From QZLE01 sp033852135 (GTDB taxonomy: Bacteria; Pseudomonadota; Gammaproteobacteria; QZLD01): a stretch of DNA of 64,000 nucleotides. Location of the stretch: the NCBI GenBank assembly GCA_033852135.1, contig JAWSVB010000009.1, forward strand, positions 21,805-85,804. The letters run 5' to 3'. The stretch's first letter is position 1. Each line of letters starts with the position of its first letter. Shown piece after piece: positions 8,741 through 18,022 of this stretch. The notes under the pieces were generated by a model that ran no database searches, was not told where the DNA came from, and was given only the letters and a program-made list of their open reading frames with translations. A program made the position numbers and the translations under genes.

Positions 8741-8860
8741 AAAGTAGGTTGGCGCTGAGCTTGCGAAGCCCAACAAAAAAAGGTTGGTGAAGCGTTGGGG
8801 TTCACTTCGTTCACCACCAACCTACAAAGTAAGCAAATGTAGGGTGGGCACCGCCCACCA
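8741..8860. repeat. Cluster of three short palindromic repeats
   Basis: Three elements follow each other: a GTAGGTTGG...GCCCAAC hairpin at 8743-8774, an inverted repeat at 8781-8825 (AGGTTGGTGAA against TTCACCACCAACCT), and TGTAGGGTGGGCA...GCCCACCA at 8838-8860. Each type is also present at other gaps in the eCIS cluster. They lie directly ahead of the 50-residue gene, with no T tract that would make them good intrinsic terminators. Confidence 0.85.
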
Positions 8861-8878
8861 AAACAAGGGAAAGGGAAC

Positions 8879-9031
8879 ATGAAAAAAGTTAAAAAATTAA
8901 TTCTTTTCAGACTGGTAAAAAAGCTATGTATCGAGCTTATAGCCAAAGGCATAGGTATGTGCCGCGGGATCGCTGATAAAGCCACATCCGAATATGTAAA
9001 AGTTGCAAAACTGATCGAGGCTTATAGATAA
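8879..9031 (+). CDS. 50-residue basic helical protein, unknown function
   Basis: An ATG at 8879 opens a 50-codon frame that stops at 9029-9031, five bases before the hub gene start. AAGGGA lies just upstream (spacing five to six), which is among the better ribosome binding sites of the cluster. The product starts MKKVKKLILFRLVKKLC and is predicted to be mostly amphipathic helix, with basic residues in the first half and EYVKVAKLIEAYR at the end. There is no signal peptide. It is too short for most gene callers' default and may have been missed in related loci. By position it could assist hub or spike folding; nothing in the sequence proves it. Confidence 0.62.
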   Translation: MKKVKKLILFRLVKKLCIELIAKGIGMCRGIADKATSEYVKVAKLIEAYR

Positions 9032-9035
9032 AACG

Positions 9036-10175
9036 ATGTCGTTACTCTCTCTATTCACTCAAAACGATGCTCCGGCAGAGTGCAAGATAAAGGTAGGATC
9101 GCAAGAGAGCGAGATCTCTGATTTCTACCAATATCTGCAACAGGTGAAAGTAGATGCATCACGAGAAGGGGCAACCACAGCAACTTTGACTTTTAACACC
9201 GTCAGAGATACCGATGGTACCTGGGATGTGCAAGATGCAGATGTTTTTCTCCCATGGGAGCCAATAGTTATTGAGGCTGTTTTTGGCGATAACACCGAAG
9301 AGGTTATGCGTGGTTATATCCGTGATATATCGGTAGATTACCCAAGTGATAATAATGCGGTTGTTACTGTTAACTGCCAGGATGAATCGATAGCTCTGGA
9401 TAGACTCCATGTAGGTAAATCCTGGGGGGCAACTGCTCCAACCACAGATGCTGTGATAGTTAGCGAGATTGCAGGTGCTCATGGTTTAGCGGTACACCCA
9501 GATAGCCAGGCTGGCAAACAGTCGCTCGTAATAAATCAAGATTCAACCGATATAGTCTTTTTGCAAGATCGTGCCAAGGCTAATGGTTATGAGTTGATGA
9601 TTACAGCTGGCGAAATATATTTTGGGCCGATGCGAATACAGATGAAAGCGCAAGAAACCATCATGGTTTATGCCGGTGATGAAACAAACTGCAGCAAATT
9701 TTCCAGTAGTGTTGATTCCCATTCTCCCGATATGGTTGCTTTTGATGTGGCAGCAGAAAATGGCTCAGGAGTTGTTACGCAGACCATAGCATCAGATCTT
9801 CCTTTAATGGGAACAACTGCGGCAGATAGCAGTGGTTCTGGTTTGCCAGATTTTACCTGGAAGATGCGTAATCAAGCTGCTGGTGTAAGTGAAGAGGATA
9901 GAATGACTCTAGCCCAGGCTAAGGCAAACGAATTATCAATGAAGGTTAAAGCCCAAGGCACACTTGATGGCACCTTCTACGGACATGTTTTACGAGTAGG
10001 GGAGCCAGTTCCGGTAGATGGAGTTGGTGATTGGTTAGGCGGGATCTATTACGTAGATACAGTAACTCATACCTTCTCCTTTGAAGGATATCAGCAGAAT
10101 TTCAAGCTGATTCGTAATGCCTTTGGTGACAATATTGAAAGCGGCCTTTTAGGCAGCATGGCGGCGTTGATTTAG
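9036..10175 (+). CDS. eCIS hub protein, gpD/gp27-like (N-terminal half of Pvc8)
   Basis: This 379-residue protein matches phage late control protein D and the gp27-like part of VgrG, which forms the trimeric hub at the tube end. The segment FLPWEPIVIEAVFGDNTEEVMRGYIRDISVDYP near residues 70-105 is the typical first beta domain, followed by CQDESIALDRLHV, and the C-terminal half ends with GEPVPVDGVGDWLGGIYYVDTVTHTFS and YQQNFKLIRNAFG, also family hallmarks. In PVC this domain is fused to the spike; here the spike is a separate gene 150 bases downstream. Confidence 0.92.
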   Translation: MSLLSLFTQNDAPAECKIKVGSQESEISDFYQYLQQVKVDASREGATTATLTFNTVRDTDGTWDVQDADVFLPWEPIVIEAVFGDNTEEVMRGYIRDISVDYPSDNNAVVTVNCQDESIALDRLHVGKSWGATAPTTDAVIVSEIAGAHGLAVHPDSQAGKQSLVINQDSTDIVFLQDRAKANGYELMITAGEIYFGPMRIQMKAQETIMVYAGDETNCSKFSSSVDSHSPDMVAFDVAAENGSGVVTQTIASDLPLMGTTAADSSGSGLPDFTWKMRNQAAGVSEEDRMTLAQAKANELSMKVKAQGTLDGTFYGHVLRVGEPVPVDGVGDWLGGIYYVDTVTHTFSFEGYQQNFKLIRNAFGDNIESGLLGSMAALI

Positions 10176-10203
10176 AAGATTAATGTAAGGTTAATAAAAT
10201 ATG

Positions 10204-10307
10204 CGTCATCCCCGCGAAAGCGGGGATCTCGAAAATACAAGTGCTAAAGAGATTCCCGCCTGTGCGGGAATGACGAATAAAGAATGTAGGGTGGGCATTG
10301 CCCACCA
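10204..10307. repeat. Two palindromic repeats between hub and spike genes
   Basis: A composite element at 10204-10275 starts CGTCATCCCCGCGAAAGCGGG and ends CCCGCCTGTGCGGGAATGACG in inverted orientation. It is followed by a TGTAGGGTGGGCATTGCCCACCA unit at 10285-10307. Both families recur in other gaps of the cluster. Confidence 0.88.
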
Positions 10308-10328
10308 AATGAAACATAAACGAGAAAT

Positions 10329-11126
10329 ATGACAGACAATACGCAAAGCTCAACACAGCGCTACTTCGGTAAATATCGAGGCTTTGTAGTTGATAGAGAA
10401 GATCCAGATAAACTTGGTAAGCTCAAACTTATGGTGCCTTCGGTACTGGGTGAAGAGGTTACCGGCTGGGCTTTGCCATGCCTTCCATACGGCGGTATGG
10501 ACAATATTGGTATGAGTTTTATTCCTGAAGTTGATGCACAAGTATGGGTTGAGTTTGAAGAGGGTTTGGTATCACACCCAATCTGGACAGGAACTTTCTG
10601 GCAGCCAGAACAGGTAATGCCAACAGGTGATGATGCACAACCAACCAGAAAGATTTTACGCACACAGTCAGGTCACTCTATTGAGCTAGAGGATAAGGAA
10701 GATGAAGAAGAGATCCTTATCACCCATTCAGGTGGGGCAATGCTTAAGATTGATAATAACGGTTCGATTGAACTGCGTGCCCAAGATGATGGTGCGCTTA
10801 CTATGGATGCCGAAGGCGGCTCGATAGAAATTGTTGATGCAAATGGTAATACAGCAACTATGGATTCAAGTGGAGTTGTAGTTGAAGACAGTAATGGTAA
10901 CAAGGTTGAGATGGGAGCTTCTGGAATAAAGATTCAAGCACAAACCATAAACCTTGATGCTCAGCAGGTACAGCTTGGTGGTGTAGGTGGAGAGCCGATT
11001 ATAAAAGGTCAGAGCTTTCTAACCATGTTCGCTACTCATATTCATCCAACAAGTATGGGGCCTTCGGGGCCGCCGATACCGCAGGGTGAGATGTCGACGT
11101 TGTCGATGAAAGTAACGTCTGCTTAG
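10329..11126 (+). CDS. eCIS spike protein, gpV/gp5-like (C-terminal half of Pvc8)
   Basis: This 265-residue protein has the OB fold of gp5/VgrG-type spikes at residues about 10-100 (YRGFVVDREDPDKLGKLKL, then GWALPCLPYGG, IPEVDAQVWVEFEEG and HPIWTGTFW). Residues about 115-225 contain short repeats rich in D, G, N and T (for example GNTATMDSSGVVVEDSNGNK), expected for a triple-stranded beta-helix needle. It ends with THIHPTSMGPSGPPIP, the usual metal-binding or tip region of gpV-type spikes. No PAAR gene is visible nearby, so this protein may form the tip alone. Confidence 0.92.
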   Translation: MTDNTQSSTQRYFGKYRGFVVDREDPDKLGKLKLMVPSVLGEEVTGWALPCLPYGGMDNIGMSFIPEVDAQVWVEFEEGLVSHPIWTGTFWQPEQVMPTGDDAQPTRKILRTQSGHSIELEDKEDEEEILITHSGGAMLKIDNNGSIELRAQDDGALTMDAEGGSIEIVDANGNTATMDSSGVVVEDSNGNKVEMGASGIKIQAQTINLDAQQVQLGGVGGEPIIKGQSFLTMFATHIHPTSMGPSGPPIPQGEMSTLSMKVTSA

Positions 11127-11255
11127 GAGGAAAACTATTGCGCTCGCTTATGCGGTGTTGAAAATCATTGAAAAATACTCATTTACTGCGTGTAAACTCC
11201 GCTTTTTAAATGATTTTCGCCTAGCCTAAGCATCGCTCATGACGTTTTCCTGAAT
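11127..11255. repeat. About 125-bp imperfect inverted repeat
   Basis: Starting two bases after the spike gene stop, the arms read AGGAGGAAAACTATTGCGCTC (first arm) and GCTCATGACGTTTTCCTG (last arm), with an inner pair GAAAATCATTgAAAA and TTTTaAATGATTTTC around a TTTACTGCGTGTAAA core. It is a long foldable element of a type I recall as dispersed in other marine gammaproteobacteria. No protein is encoded in it. Confidence 0.75.
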
Positions 11256-11314
11256 GTATTATTTCAGAATGTAGGTTGGCGCTGAGCCAAAAGAAAGGTT
11301 TAAAAATATTAAAT

Positions 11315-11594
11315 CGTCATCCCCGCGAAAGCGGGGATCTCGAGAATACAAGCGCCAAAGAGATTCCCGCTTTCGCGGGAATGACGTGGTAAAAAGCGGG
11401 AATGACAATTAAGGGTTTTCCAAGAAGGAAACCGTCATCCCGGCGAAGGCCGGGATCCAGCAATATGAATTTATTTCATATTGCCGCGCAAAGCGCGAAA
11501 GAAAAGGTTAAGAGTAGATTCCCGCCTGCGCGGGAATGACGTGCTAAGTAAGCACAGTAATGACGAAACAATGTAGCGTGGGCACTGCCCACCA
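11315..11594. repeat. Array of palindromic repeats in the 500-base gap before gp25
   Basis: The gap 11127-11631 contains no gene. After the long inverted repeat come a composite CGTCATCCCC...GGGAATGACG element (11315-11386), a partial copy GCGGGAATGAC (11396-11406), a second full element of the longer subtype (11433-11542) that includes an internal CAATATGAA/TTCATATTG hairpin, and a TGTAGCGTGGGCACTGCCCACCA unit (11572-11594). A truncated TGTAGGTTGGCGCTGAGCC lies at 11270-11287. This is the densest repeat site in the window. Confidence 0.87.
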
Positions 11595-11631
11595 AATGAA
11601 AAAGGTTTATCTAAGGATTTAGGTTCAAAAA

Positions 11632-12030
11632 ATGAACATGGGAAAAAGATTAGTAGATCCTCCATACCTGAGTTTTCCGCTTAGAGTTGGCAAAGATGGA
11701 GCCAGCCTAGCGAACAGGAGCGCACATGTGCGTGGCCAGATCGAGCAGGTATTGTTCACCAGCCCTGGTGAAAGGGTATTTCGTCCAGAATTTGGTGCCG
11801 GATTGCGCACCCTGGTTTTCGAGCCAAATACATCAGCAATGTGGCAGATTACCCGAAAAAGACTTATCTCATCTCTAGCCCAAGCGCTGCATGGAGAGGT
11901 GGACCCAAAGACAATCGATGTGAATGTGGCTGGCGATGGCGAGATGCTACACATCAATGTTGCTTATACTCTGGCAACAATTGGTTTTACCGAAAAACAA
12001 ACATTTTCACTCTCTAAGGAGTCATTGTAA
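11632..12030 (+). CDS. eCIS baseplate wedge protein gp25-like
   Basis: This 132-residue protein belongs to the gp25/GpW family (Pvc9/Afp9 type), which nucleates sheath polymerisation at the baseplate. The stretch LPFTSP-like VLFTSPGERVFRPEFGAGL at residues about 43-61 is the family signature, with EFGAGLRTLVFEPN and the C-terminal strand INVAYTLATIGFTEKQTFSL completing the fold. It overlaps the following gene by TAATG. It begins the third, tightly packed block of particle genes after the repeat array. Confidence 0.95.
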   Translation: MNMGKRLVDPPYLSFPLRVGKDGASLANRSAHVRGQIEQVLFTSPGERVFRPEFGAGLRTLVFEPNTSAMWQITRKRLISSLAQALHGEVDPKTIDVNVAGDGEMLHINVAYTLATIGFTEKQTFSLSKESL

Positions 12031-13247
12031 TGGCTCACAGCCCAACACCAGAATTAGTATTTGAAGGTCACTATCCCGACTGCGGTAAAAGGATAGTAGA
12101 GCTTCCAAATAAGTTGCCGGAGATAGGTGACGATTTCAACTGGCAAACTCGTGATTACGACAGTATCCGCCTAGCGATGATGGAGGAGCTAATAGCTCGC
12201 TTTCCAGAAAGAAGCCGTTGGACGCCAGCTGATTTAGAGGTGGTTATAACTGAGGCTTTATCATCTGTACTTGATTTGCTTTCAGATAAATTAGATCGCG
12301 TAACAGTTGAGGCGTTCTTAGAGATTGCGCGCAGACCAGATTCAGTACGTAAGTTATTACAGATTATTGGTTATGATGCTCTGGCACTTGCTAAGGCAAA
12401 AAAACAAGAGCCGTTTACATCTTCAGCAACATCAACTGGAACTGCTGCAGAGATTGCCGCAGAAGAGAAAAGAGTTTTTGATAACTACTGGCTGAATAAT
12501 CCAGCCGAGATGGAGCAGGCCAAAAAGCAGGGGATTCGCTCGATTCATGACCAGCACCGCATGGTCACTTTGGATGATTATGTAAACCGAATTGAAGAGC
12601 ACCCTTTGGTATTGCGCGCTCACTCCTGGAGTGAATGGAGTGGTTCATGGTTAATTATCAAAGTTGCCGTTATCCCCTGGAAACGTAATAAACTTGATGC
12701 ACAGATGCACCATGAAGGCGAAACCAAATACAATGAACAGATAATCGATGAGATAGAAAGTTTTCATAAATCTCGTGAGATTTTTGTACCAGATTTTGCC
12801 GGTAATCCATCGATCCGCACCATACTAAAACCATACATAGAGTCGTATCGCATGATAGGGCAAGAGGTGCAGTTATGTGATGCTGAAGAGGTTGGAATCT
12901 TCATGTCACTCATGGTTACAGTAGATCCGAACTACTTCCAGTCAGAGGTGCAATATGCAGTAAATCAGGCATTGGCAACTACAGACGGTGGATTCTTCCA
13001 GCCTGGCAGACTTCAATTTGGTGAAGATCTTTTTGCTGGAGATATCTTTGAAGTATTAATGAATATAGATGGTGTGCAGAATATCCATATTGAACGTTTT
13101 AAGCGTGCTGGCAGTACCTTCACCGACCAATCTGAATCTGGAAGAGTTGTCCTTAATGGCCTGGAGATAGCTATCTGTGACAACAATTCCACCGACCCAG
13201 CTCGTGGATATTACTACCTGAAATTCCAGGGAGGTCGTAGAGGATAA
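12030..13247 (+). CDS. eCIS baseplate protein, J-like (short, Pvc11-like)
   Basis: This 405-residue protein has NWQTRDYDSIRLAMMEELIARFPE and WTPADLEVVITEALSSVLDLLSDKLDRVTVEAFLEIARRPDSVRKLLQIIGY, the typical N-terminal helical region of baseplate J-type wedge proteins. Its C-terminal half, with PDFAGNPSIRTILKPYIESYRMIGQEVQLCDAE-like content and ALATTDGGFFQPGRLQFGEDLFAGDIFEVLMNIDGVQ, forms the J-like wedge interface. It overlaps both neighbours (TAATG at each end), so the wedge proteins are made in fixed order. Function is inferred from family and position. Confidence 0.88.
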   Translation: MAHSPTPELVFEGHYPDCGKRIVELPNKLPEIGDDFNWQTRDYDSIRLAMMEELIARFPERSRWTPADLEVVITEALSSVLDLLSDKLDRVTVEAFLEIARRPDSVRKLLQIIGYDALALAKAKKQEPFTSSATSTGTAAEIAAEEKRVFDNYWLNNPAEMEQAKKQGIRSIHDQHRMVTLDDYVNRIEEHPLVLRAHSWSEWSGSWLIIKVAVIPWKRNKLDAQMHHEGETKYNEQIIDEIESFHKSREIFVPDFAGNPSIRTILKPYIESYRMIGQEVQLCDAEEVGIFMSLMVTVDPNYFQSEVQYAVNQALATTDGGFFQPGRLQFGEDLFAGDIFEVLMNIDGVQNIHIERFKRAGSTFTDQSESGRVVLNGLEIAICDNNSTDPARGYYYLKFQGGRRG

Positions 13248-16219
13248 TGACAGATAACAGTCAAATTAAAGATCAAGTTAATGACCTGACGCGCTGGAAT
13301 CGTGCTGGCCTGGAAAAGTTTCAATATGTAGATGGTAATGCCGCTACATATCTGGAAAAGATAAGAGCAGGGTTAGCAGATAAGTTTCCACAGTGGGAAA
13401 AGGTTCAGCATGACTCAAATAATGAAACTGAGTCGGAATCAAAAGCCAGAATAGAAAGCCAGTATGCTGGCACCAATTATAAAGATGGGCCAACCAAAGA
13501 CCTATTATTTGAGGTCTCACGCAGTTTTGCTCGTGGATGCCATGTCCTTACCGAACATATAAATGCGTATGCAAATGAAAAATATATAGGTACTGCAACG
13601 CAGTGGGATAGTATGCGTCGCTTGGTGGCAATGCTTGACTATTATCCAGCTCCTCCAGCTTCAGCTACAACAGATATCGCGCTATTTGTTAAAGAAGACA
13701 AGTTGGGAATAGTAGATAAAGGGGTGCAATTTAAATACGCTCCGGAAGATGGTTCAGAACCAAAAACCTATGAAACTATTGAAAAACTCGAGGTAGATGC
13801 ACAGCTAAACCTCCTCAGAGCTAAAGGTTATAACAGTAACCCAGAAAGAATGTCTGGGAATCAGCTGATACTGGCAGGTGAGTTTAAAAAGCTCAAAATT
13901 GGTGAGCCGGTAATTCTTGAATCAACTATGAGTCATAATGCTGGTAAGACTCAGGCATTGCTTATAACTGCGCTCAAAGTTGAGAAAGATAAAACTACAA
14001 TTGGACTTGGTGGTGATATATCAGATTCTTTCAGAAAAGGTTATACCACGGTCCACCTATTACCCAAGGAAAAATTACAGGCAAAAGGCCCAATCTCTTT
14101 AAGTTCACAGGTTGATAAAACCCTGCATTTAAAAGGGGAACCTAAAGATCTTTTATCTGGTGAAATTGTTGCTATCTACAATGGTAGAAGCCATAGCTAT
14201 CGACGAGTTAAAGAGATTAACAAAAACCGAGTTACTTTCAGTGAAGCGGTTGGGCAAATCGACCACAGCCATTCCAAAATCATTGATACTATTTCATTGC
14301 CAATCGTGCGTTATGCCAAGCGCCCGGTGAAGAAAAACAGCAACTATATCATGATGGTTTATGCTGCTGGTGATTGGTCATACTTAGCCAATAAATGGGT
14401 GTGTGATACAAGAGTTCACAAAGGTACCTCTCTAAAAGCAAAGAATCTACTTGTGCATTACAATGTAACAGCTGCTAAATACACCCCAATAGGTGCCGAG
14501 GTTGATGATGCAACATTAGAACCTGGGTTCACAGTGCTGACATTAGTTTGGAATCCAGACCATGCAATGGTTAAAGCAACCACCGGAAGCCTATCTGATT
14601 TAAAGATAAAAAACCCACAAACACTTAATGTTCCAAATCGTACTGATAGCTCATGGGATGTTGACCCATTTCTTTCCAGAAGTAATAACGGAAGATTGGT
14701 ACAAACTATCTGTACAAGCGAGCCAAAACAGATTGCTACAGGTGATTTTGCAGCAGTAGTTCGTGGGGCCCAGATCGCCTGGGGTAGGGTAGAAAGTACG
14801 CGAATCAATCAAGACGAAGAGGCAGCTTATATAACTGCTGAAAACAGATGGAATGACCAAGGTGGTGGCCCATTCTTTATCTCGCAGACCAAGGTTTACA
14901 CAACCTTTAAAGAGCAGGCCTATGTGATTGATGCTACGGAGAATCACAATGTTATTGCAGGTAAAACAATAGCCCTGCAACATCTTCCTGCATCTCTTCG
15001 GTTGGGGCGCAAAGTACTAATCGAAAACGGCAGTAATACAATATTGACATCCATTAAGGATATCAGTGGTGACATCATAACGCTTGCAGATAATCTATCC
15101 GCTAGTTTTGAGATTGGTAACATAAGCATCTATGCAAATGTCGTAGCTATTAGTCATGGCGCAGTTAAACCAGCTATGGTGCTTGGTAGTGGTGATGCAA
15201 CTGTTGCCAATCAAACATTTGAGGTAAACGCCAAAGATGTAAGTTTTGTCCCAGACAGTTCAATGTCTACTGGTGTTAGAGCCGATATTGAAGTTTTGAT
15301 AAATGGTCAGAAATGGTCGCAGGTAGCCAACTTAAAAGACTCAGATTCTGTTGATGTGCACTATGTTGTCAAGATGGCAGAAAGTGGAAATATTAAGATC
15401 GAGTTTGGTGACGGAAACAATGGTAGACGCGTTCCTACCGGTAAGAATAATGTACGCCTGAATTTCAGACAGGGTGTTGGTGAAGGGGGTAATATCCCAG
15501 CACAAAAGATTACCAAGCCAGCAAAGATGCACCCATTGCTAAAAGAGGTGTATCAACCAAGTGCTACATACGGTGGGCACCAGATGGAGAACTCACAGCA
15601 GATGGGGCAAAACGCACCGGGAGCTGTATTGAGTTTAGAAAGAGCGGTTTCATTGGATGACTTTTCTAAACTGGCTCGCACCCATTCGTCTGTGCTGCAG
15701 GCAAGTTCATTTATGAGCACCATGAGCAAAAGCCGGCGTGAGTTTATCGATGTGGTGATTGTTCCAGTTGGTGGAACAGGGCTTGAATTTGTCAGTGACC
15801 AGATTAAAGAGTTTCTGCAAAAACGTGCGGTTCCAGGCGTTATTATAAAAATCAGTGCCTATCAGCCGGTGGTTGTAAGTATCAATATCACCATTCGAGC
15901 AGACCTTAATCGTTACAGTTCTGAAGTTATTAATAACGAAGTTAAGCAGAAGATTGCCGCTGAATTCTCAGTTAATAATCGCCAGCTGGGTCAATCGTTA
16001 CATCGTGGTGAGATCTATAAGGTGGTTGAAAATATAGAGGGTGTTACCAACTCCGACTGCACCATAGACATTGATCTACCGGCAAATGCGCAGCGCCCAC
16101 GAGTTATCAAAGGGGATGATGATGTGGTTAGAATGGTGCAACCATCACCCAAGCAATTAGTGCATCTGGATATCAATATTCCACAGATTAGCATCACGGT
16201 GGAGGACTACTCCCTATGA
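13247..16219 (+). CDS. eCIS large baseplate assembly protein J (Pvc12-like)
   Basis: This 990-residue protein is a putative baseplate assembly protein of the J type. The N-terminus (WNRAGLEKFQYVDGNAATYLEKIRAGL) and the DLLFEVSRSFARGCHVLTEHINAYANEKYIGTATQWDSMRRLVAMLDYYP region match the wedge interface; the centre (about residues 200-640) is made of beta-rich repeats; the end, with IKIEFGDGNNGRRVPTGKNNVRLNFRQGVGEGGNIP and the LERAVSLDDFSKLARTH region, is the conserved J core. It overlaps the next gene by four bases (ATGA). It would form the largest part of the baseplate wedge with the previous product. Confidence 0.9.
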   Translation: MTDNSQIKDQVNDLTRWNRAGLEKFQYVDGNAATYLEKIRAGLADKFPQWEKVQHDSNNETESESKARIESQYAGTNYKDGPTKDLLFEVSRSFARGCHVLTEHINAYANEKYIGTATQWDSMRRLVAMLDYYPAPPASATTDIALFVKEDKLGIVDKGVQFKYAPEDGSEPKTYETIEKLEVDAQLNLLRAKGYNSNPERMSGNQLILAGEFKKLKIGEPVILESTMSHNAGKTQALLITALKVEKDKTTIGLGGDISDSFRKGYTTVHLLPKEKLQAKGPISLSSQVDKTLHLKGEPKDLLSGEIVAIYNGRSHSYRRVKEINKNRVTFSEAVGQIDHSHSKIIDTISLPIVRYAKRPVKKNSNYIMMVYAAGDWSYLANKWVCDTRVHKGTSLKAKNLLVHYNVTAAKYTPIGAEVDDATLEPGFTVLTLVWNPDHAMVKATTGSLSDLKIKNPQTLNVPNRTDSSWDVDPFLSRSNNGRLVQTICTSEPKQIATGDFAAVVRGAQIAWGRVESTRINQDEEAAYITAENRWNDQGGGPFFISQTKVYTTFKEQAYVIDATENHNVIAGKTIALQHLPASLRLGRKVLIENGSNTILTSIKDISGDIITLADNLSASFEIGNISIYANVVAISHGAVKPAMVLGSGDATVANQTFEVNAKDVSFVPDSSMSTGVRADIEVLINGQKWSQVANLKDSDSVDVHYVVKMAESGNIKIEFGDGNNGRRVPTGKNNVRLNFRQGVGEGGNIPAQKITKPAKMHPLLKEVYQPSATYGGHQMENSQQMGQNAPGAVLSLERAVSLDDFSKLARTHSSVLQASSFMSTMSKSRREFIDVVIVPVGGTGLEFVSDQIKEFLQKRAVPGVIIKISAYQPVVVSINITIRADLNRYSSEVINNEVKQKIAAEFSVNNRQLGQSLHRGEIYKVVENIEGVTNSDCTIDIDLPANAQRPRVIKGDDDVVRMVQPSPKQLVHLDINIPQISITVEDYSL

Positions 16220-17844
16220 GTAATACTAGTAAACAAAAAGACAAGCTAAGCCATAGCGAGATGCTGTATAAGTTGATGCCAACGGTTTATCGCGCTCGTG
16301 ATAATGAATCAGATGAATCGTCAGGGGATCTACAGCAACTACTCTCAGTTTTTGGTGGTTTGTTGGATGAGATATCAAACAATATCGACCAATTCTATGC
16401 CGATAATTTTCCGTTTAACTCATCATCTGAAGATGAGAAAGAGATAAGTTGCCAGCCGTGGTTACTCCCTTATTTCTCAGACCTGCTCGATGTAAACCTG
16501 GTTTCACCAGATGCCAAAGGTCAATCGAAAGAGATTGCTAATGCAGTAAGGTGGAGACAAAGGCGCGGCACAGTTGTAGCAACCGAAGAGATCGCACAAA
16601 ATATTGGCGATATGGAGGTTGAGGTGCAGGAGGGGTGGAAGCGCGTCGCGATGACTCCGCGAATTGATGCCCCGATTATGCCGGAAAGCAGCTATGGCGA
16701 GAAAGAGGTAGATAGCAGCAAGCCATTAACGGCAGCCAAACACCCAGGGCTGTTAACCACAACTGTTGACGTTAGAAAATACTCAATGGCTGTTAAGGCT
16801 CAGCAGGCAACAGCAGAAACTCATATCTCCCGCTTTGGAGGAGGATCTAAAGATGGTGAGGATGTTCTTTGGATTCAAAAAAATAGATCTGCTGTTCCAC
16901 TGCATCAAGGGAGTTATCAAGATCTTTCCCGTAGAACCGTTGATATAAGAACCCCAGACTGGAAGAGTGGGCACGCAAACCCACGCAGTGTTCTTTTGTA
17001 TTGCCCAGTACCGCAAGGGTTCTTCAATGATGATATGCCGGAAATATCTTGGTCACAGATTAACTCTGCAGAGCAGATCGAAATAACCAAAGAAGAGATA
17101 GATATTGGTGGTGCCGGTTCTGAAGAGAAAGTTGAAAAAATAACCTATCGTGCGGTAACTGAATCACCAGTTAAAATCAGCACAAAAATCAACTTGCTGC
17201 AAAACAAGATCTATCAATTTGAAAACCTAGTATTTGATAAAGATATCGATATCAAAAAAACCAATATCAGCTTTATAAATTGTGCAGTTAAAGATTTAAC
17301 CATCAACTCAATTCATACAAAGCAACTACCAGCTCTGGATGCAGTGGGAACAATTTTTGAAGAGGTTTATCTCAAAGCAGGAATGGCGCAATTTGAATAT
17401 TGCACAGTAATAAAAAGCGCTATAACTCCTGAAATTCAAGCCAGTGACTGTATCTTTGCAGGTACGTTACGCAAAGAGAAAAACCGCTATAACAGAAAGA
17501 TAGATGGTTGCATTCGTTATAGCTGCTTCCCATCTCAAGATAGATTGAGAATGCCAAATTTACTGTTTAACTGTACAGATGAATCCCCACTGTTTTTTAC
17601 GACCCGATTCCCTTCAAAAGATAGGGCCGAAAAAGGTTATGGTGTAATCCACCCTGCAGCAGCTGAGCAGATAAAATTTGGCGCAGAAAATGGTGGCGAG
17701 ATAGGGGCATATCATCAACAAAGATATTGCCTGCGCTATGAGGCAGTAATTTTAAAGATTAAAGAGAATTTACCAGTCGGTTTAAAGATCGCGCTGATTC
17801 CAGATGAAACACTTTCACGCGCTCCGATTGAGTTGCATGGGTGA
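16216..17844 (+). CDS. eCIS tail protein, gpI-like with beta-rich C-terminal extension
   Basis: This 542-residue protein has at residues about 10-150 a phage tail protein I-like domain: LYKLMPTVYRARD, LLSVFGGLLDEISNNIDQFYADNF, WLLPYFSDLLDV and ANAVRWRQRRGTVVATEEIAQNI. The C-terminal 200 residues contain short beta strands (for example LVFDKDIDIKKTNISFINCAVKDLTI) that look like a right-handed beta-helix, unusual for gpI and perhaps a fibre attachment site. It overlaps gene J by four bases. A repeat-filled gap of 178 bases follows. Confidence 0.85.
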   Translation: MSNTSKQKDKLSHSEMLYKLMPTVYRARDNESDESSGDLQQLLSVFGGLLDEISNNIDQFYADNFPFNSSSEDEKEISCQPWLLPYFSDLLDVNLVSPDAKGQSKEIANAVRWRQRRGTVVATEEIAQNIGDMEVEVQEGWKRVAMTPRIDAPIMPESSYGEKEVDSSKPLTAAKHPGLLTTTVDVRKYSMAVKAQQATAETHISRFGGGSKDGEDVLWIQKNRSAVPLHQGSYQDLSRRTVDIRTPDWKSGHANPRSVLLYCPVPQGFFNDDMPEISWSQINSAEQIEITKEEIDIGGAGSEEKVEKITYRAVTESPVKISTKINLLQNKIYQFENLVFDKDIDIKKTNISFINCAVKDLTINSIHTKQLPALDAVGTIFEEVYLKAGMAQFEYCTVIKSAITPEIQASDCIFAGTLRKEKNRYNRKIDGCIRYSCFPSQDRLRMPNLLFNCTDESPLFFTTRFPSKDRAEKGYGVIHPAAAEQIKFGAENGGEIGAYHQQRYCLRYEAVILKIKENLPVGLKIALIPDETLSRAPIELHG

Positions 17845-17858
17845 GTATTTAACGAATA

Positions 17859-17985
17859 TGTAGGTTGGTGCTGAGCTTGCGAAGCCCAACAAAATGAAAG
17901 TTCACTGAGCGTAGCCGAAGTGTTCTTAACTATGAAACAAAGAATAATTTATTGAATACCCTTCGGCTACGCTCAGGGAACTTCA
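17859..17985. repeat. Palindromic repeats between gpI-like and fibre-like genes
   Basis: A TGTAGGTTGG...GCCCAAC unit occupies 17859-17890. It is followed by an inverted pair: CACTGAGCGTAGCCGAAGTG at 17903-17922 and CCCTTCGGCTACGCTCAGGG at 17959-17978, flanked by AAGTTC and GAACTT, so the whole of 17898-17984 can fold into a long stem with a 36-base loop. Confidence 0.87.
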
Positions 17986-18022
17986 AAAATTTTATCACAA
18001 ACTTTATTAACGAGATAAAGAT

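Noticed and set aside
8622..8860. Possible CRISPR array from several repeats in a row
   Set aside because: The repeats belong to different palindromic families, are not evenly spaced and have no unique spacers.
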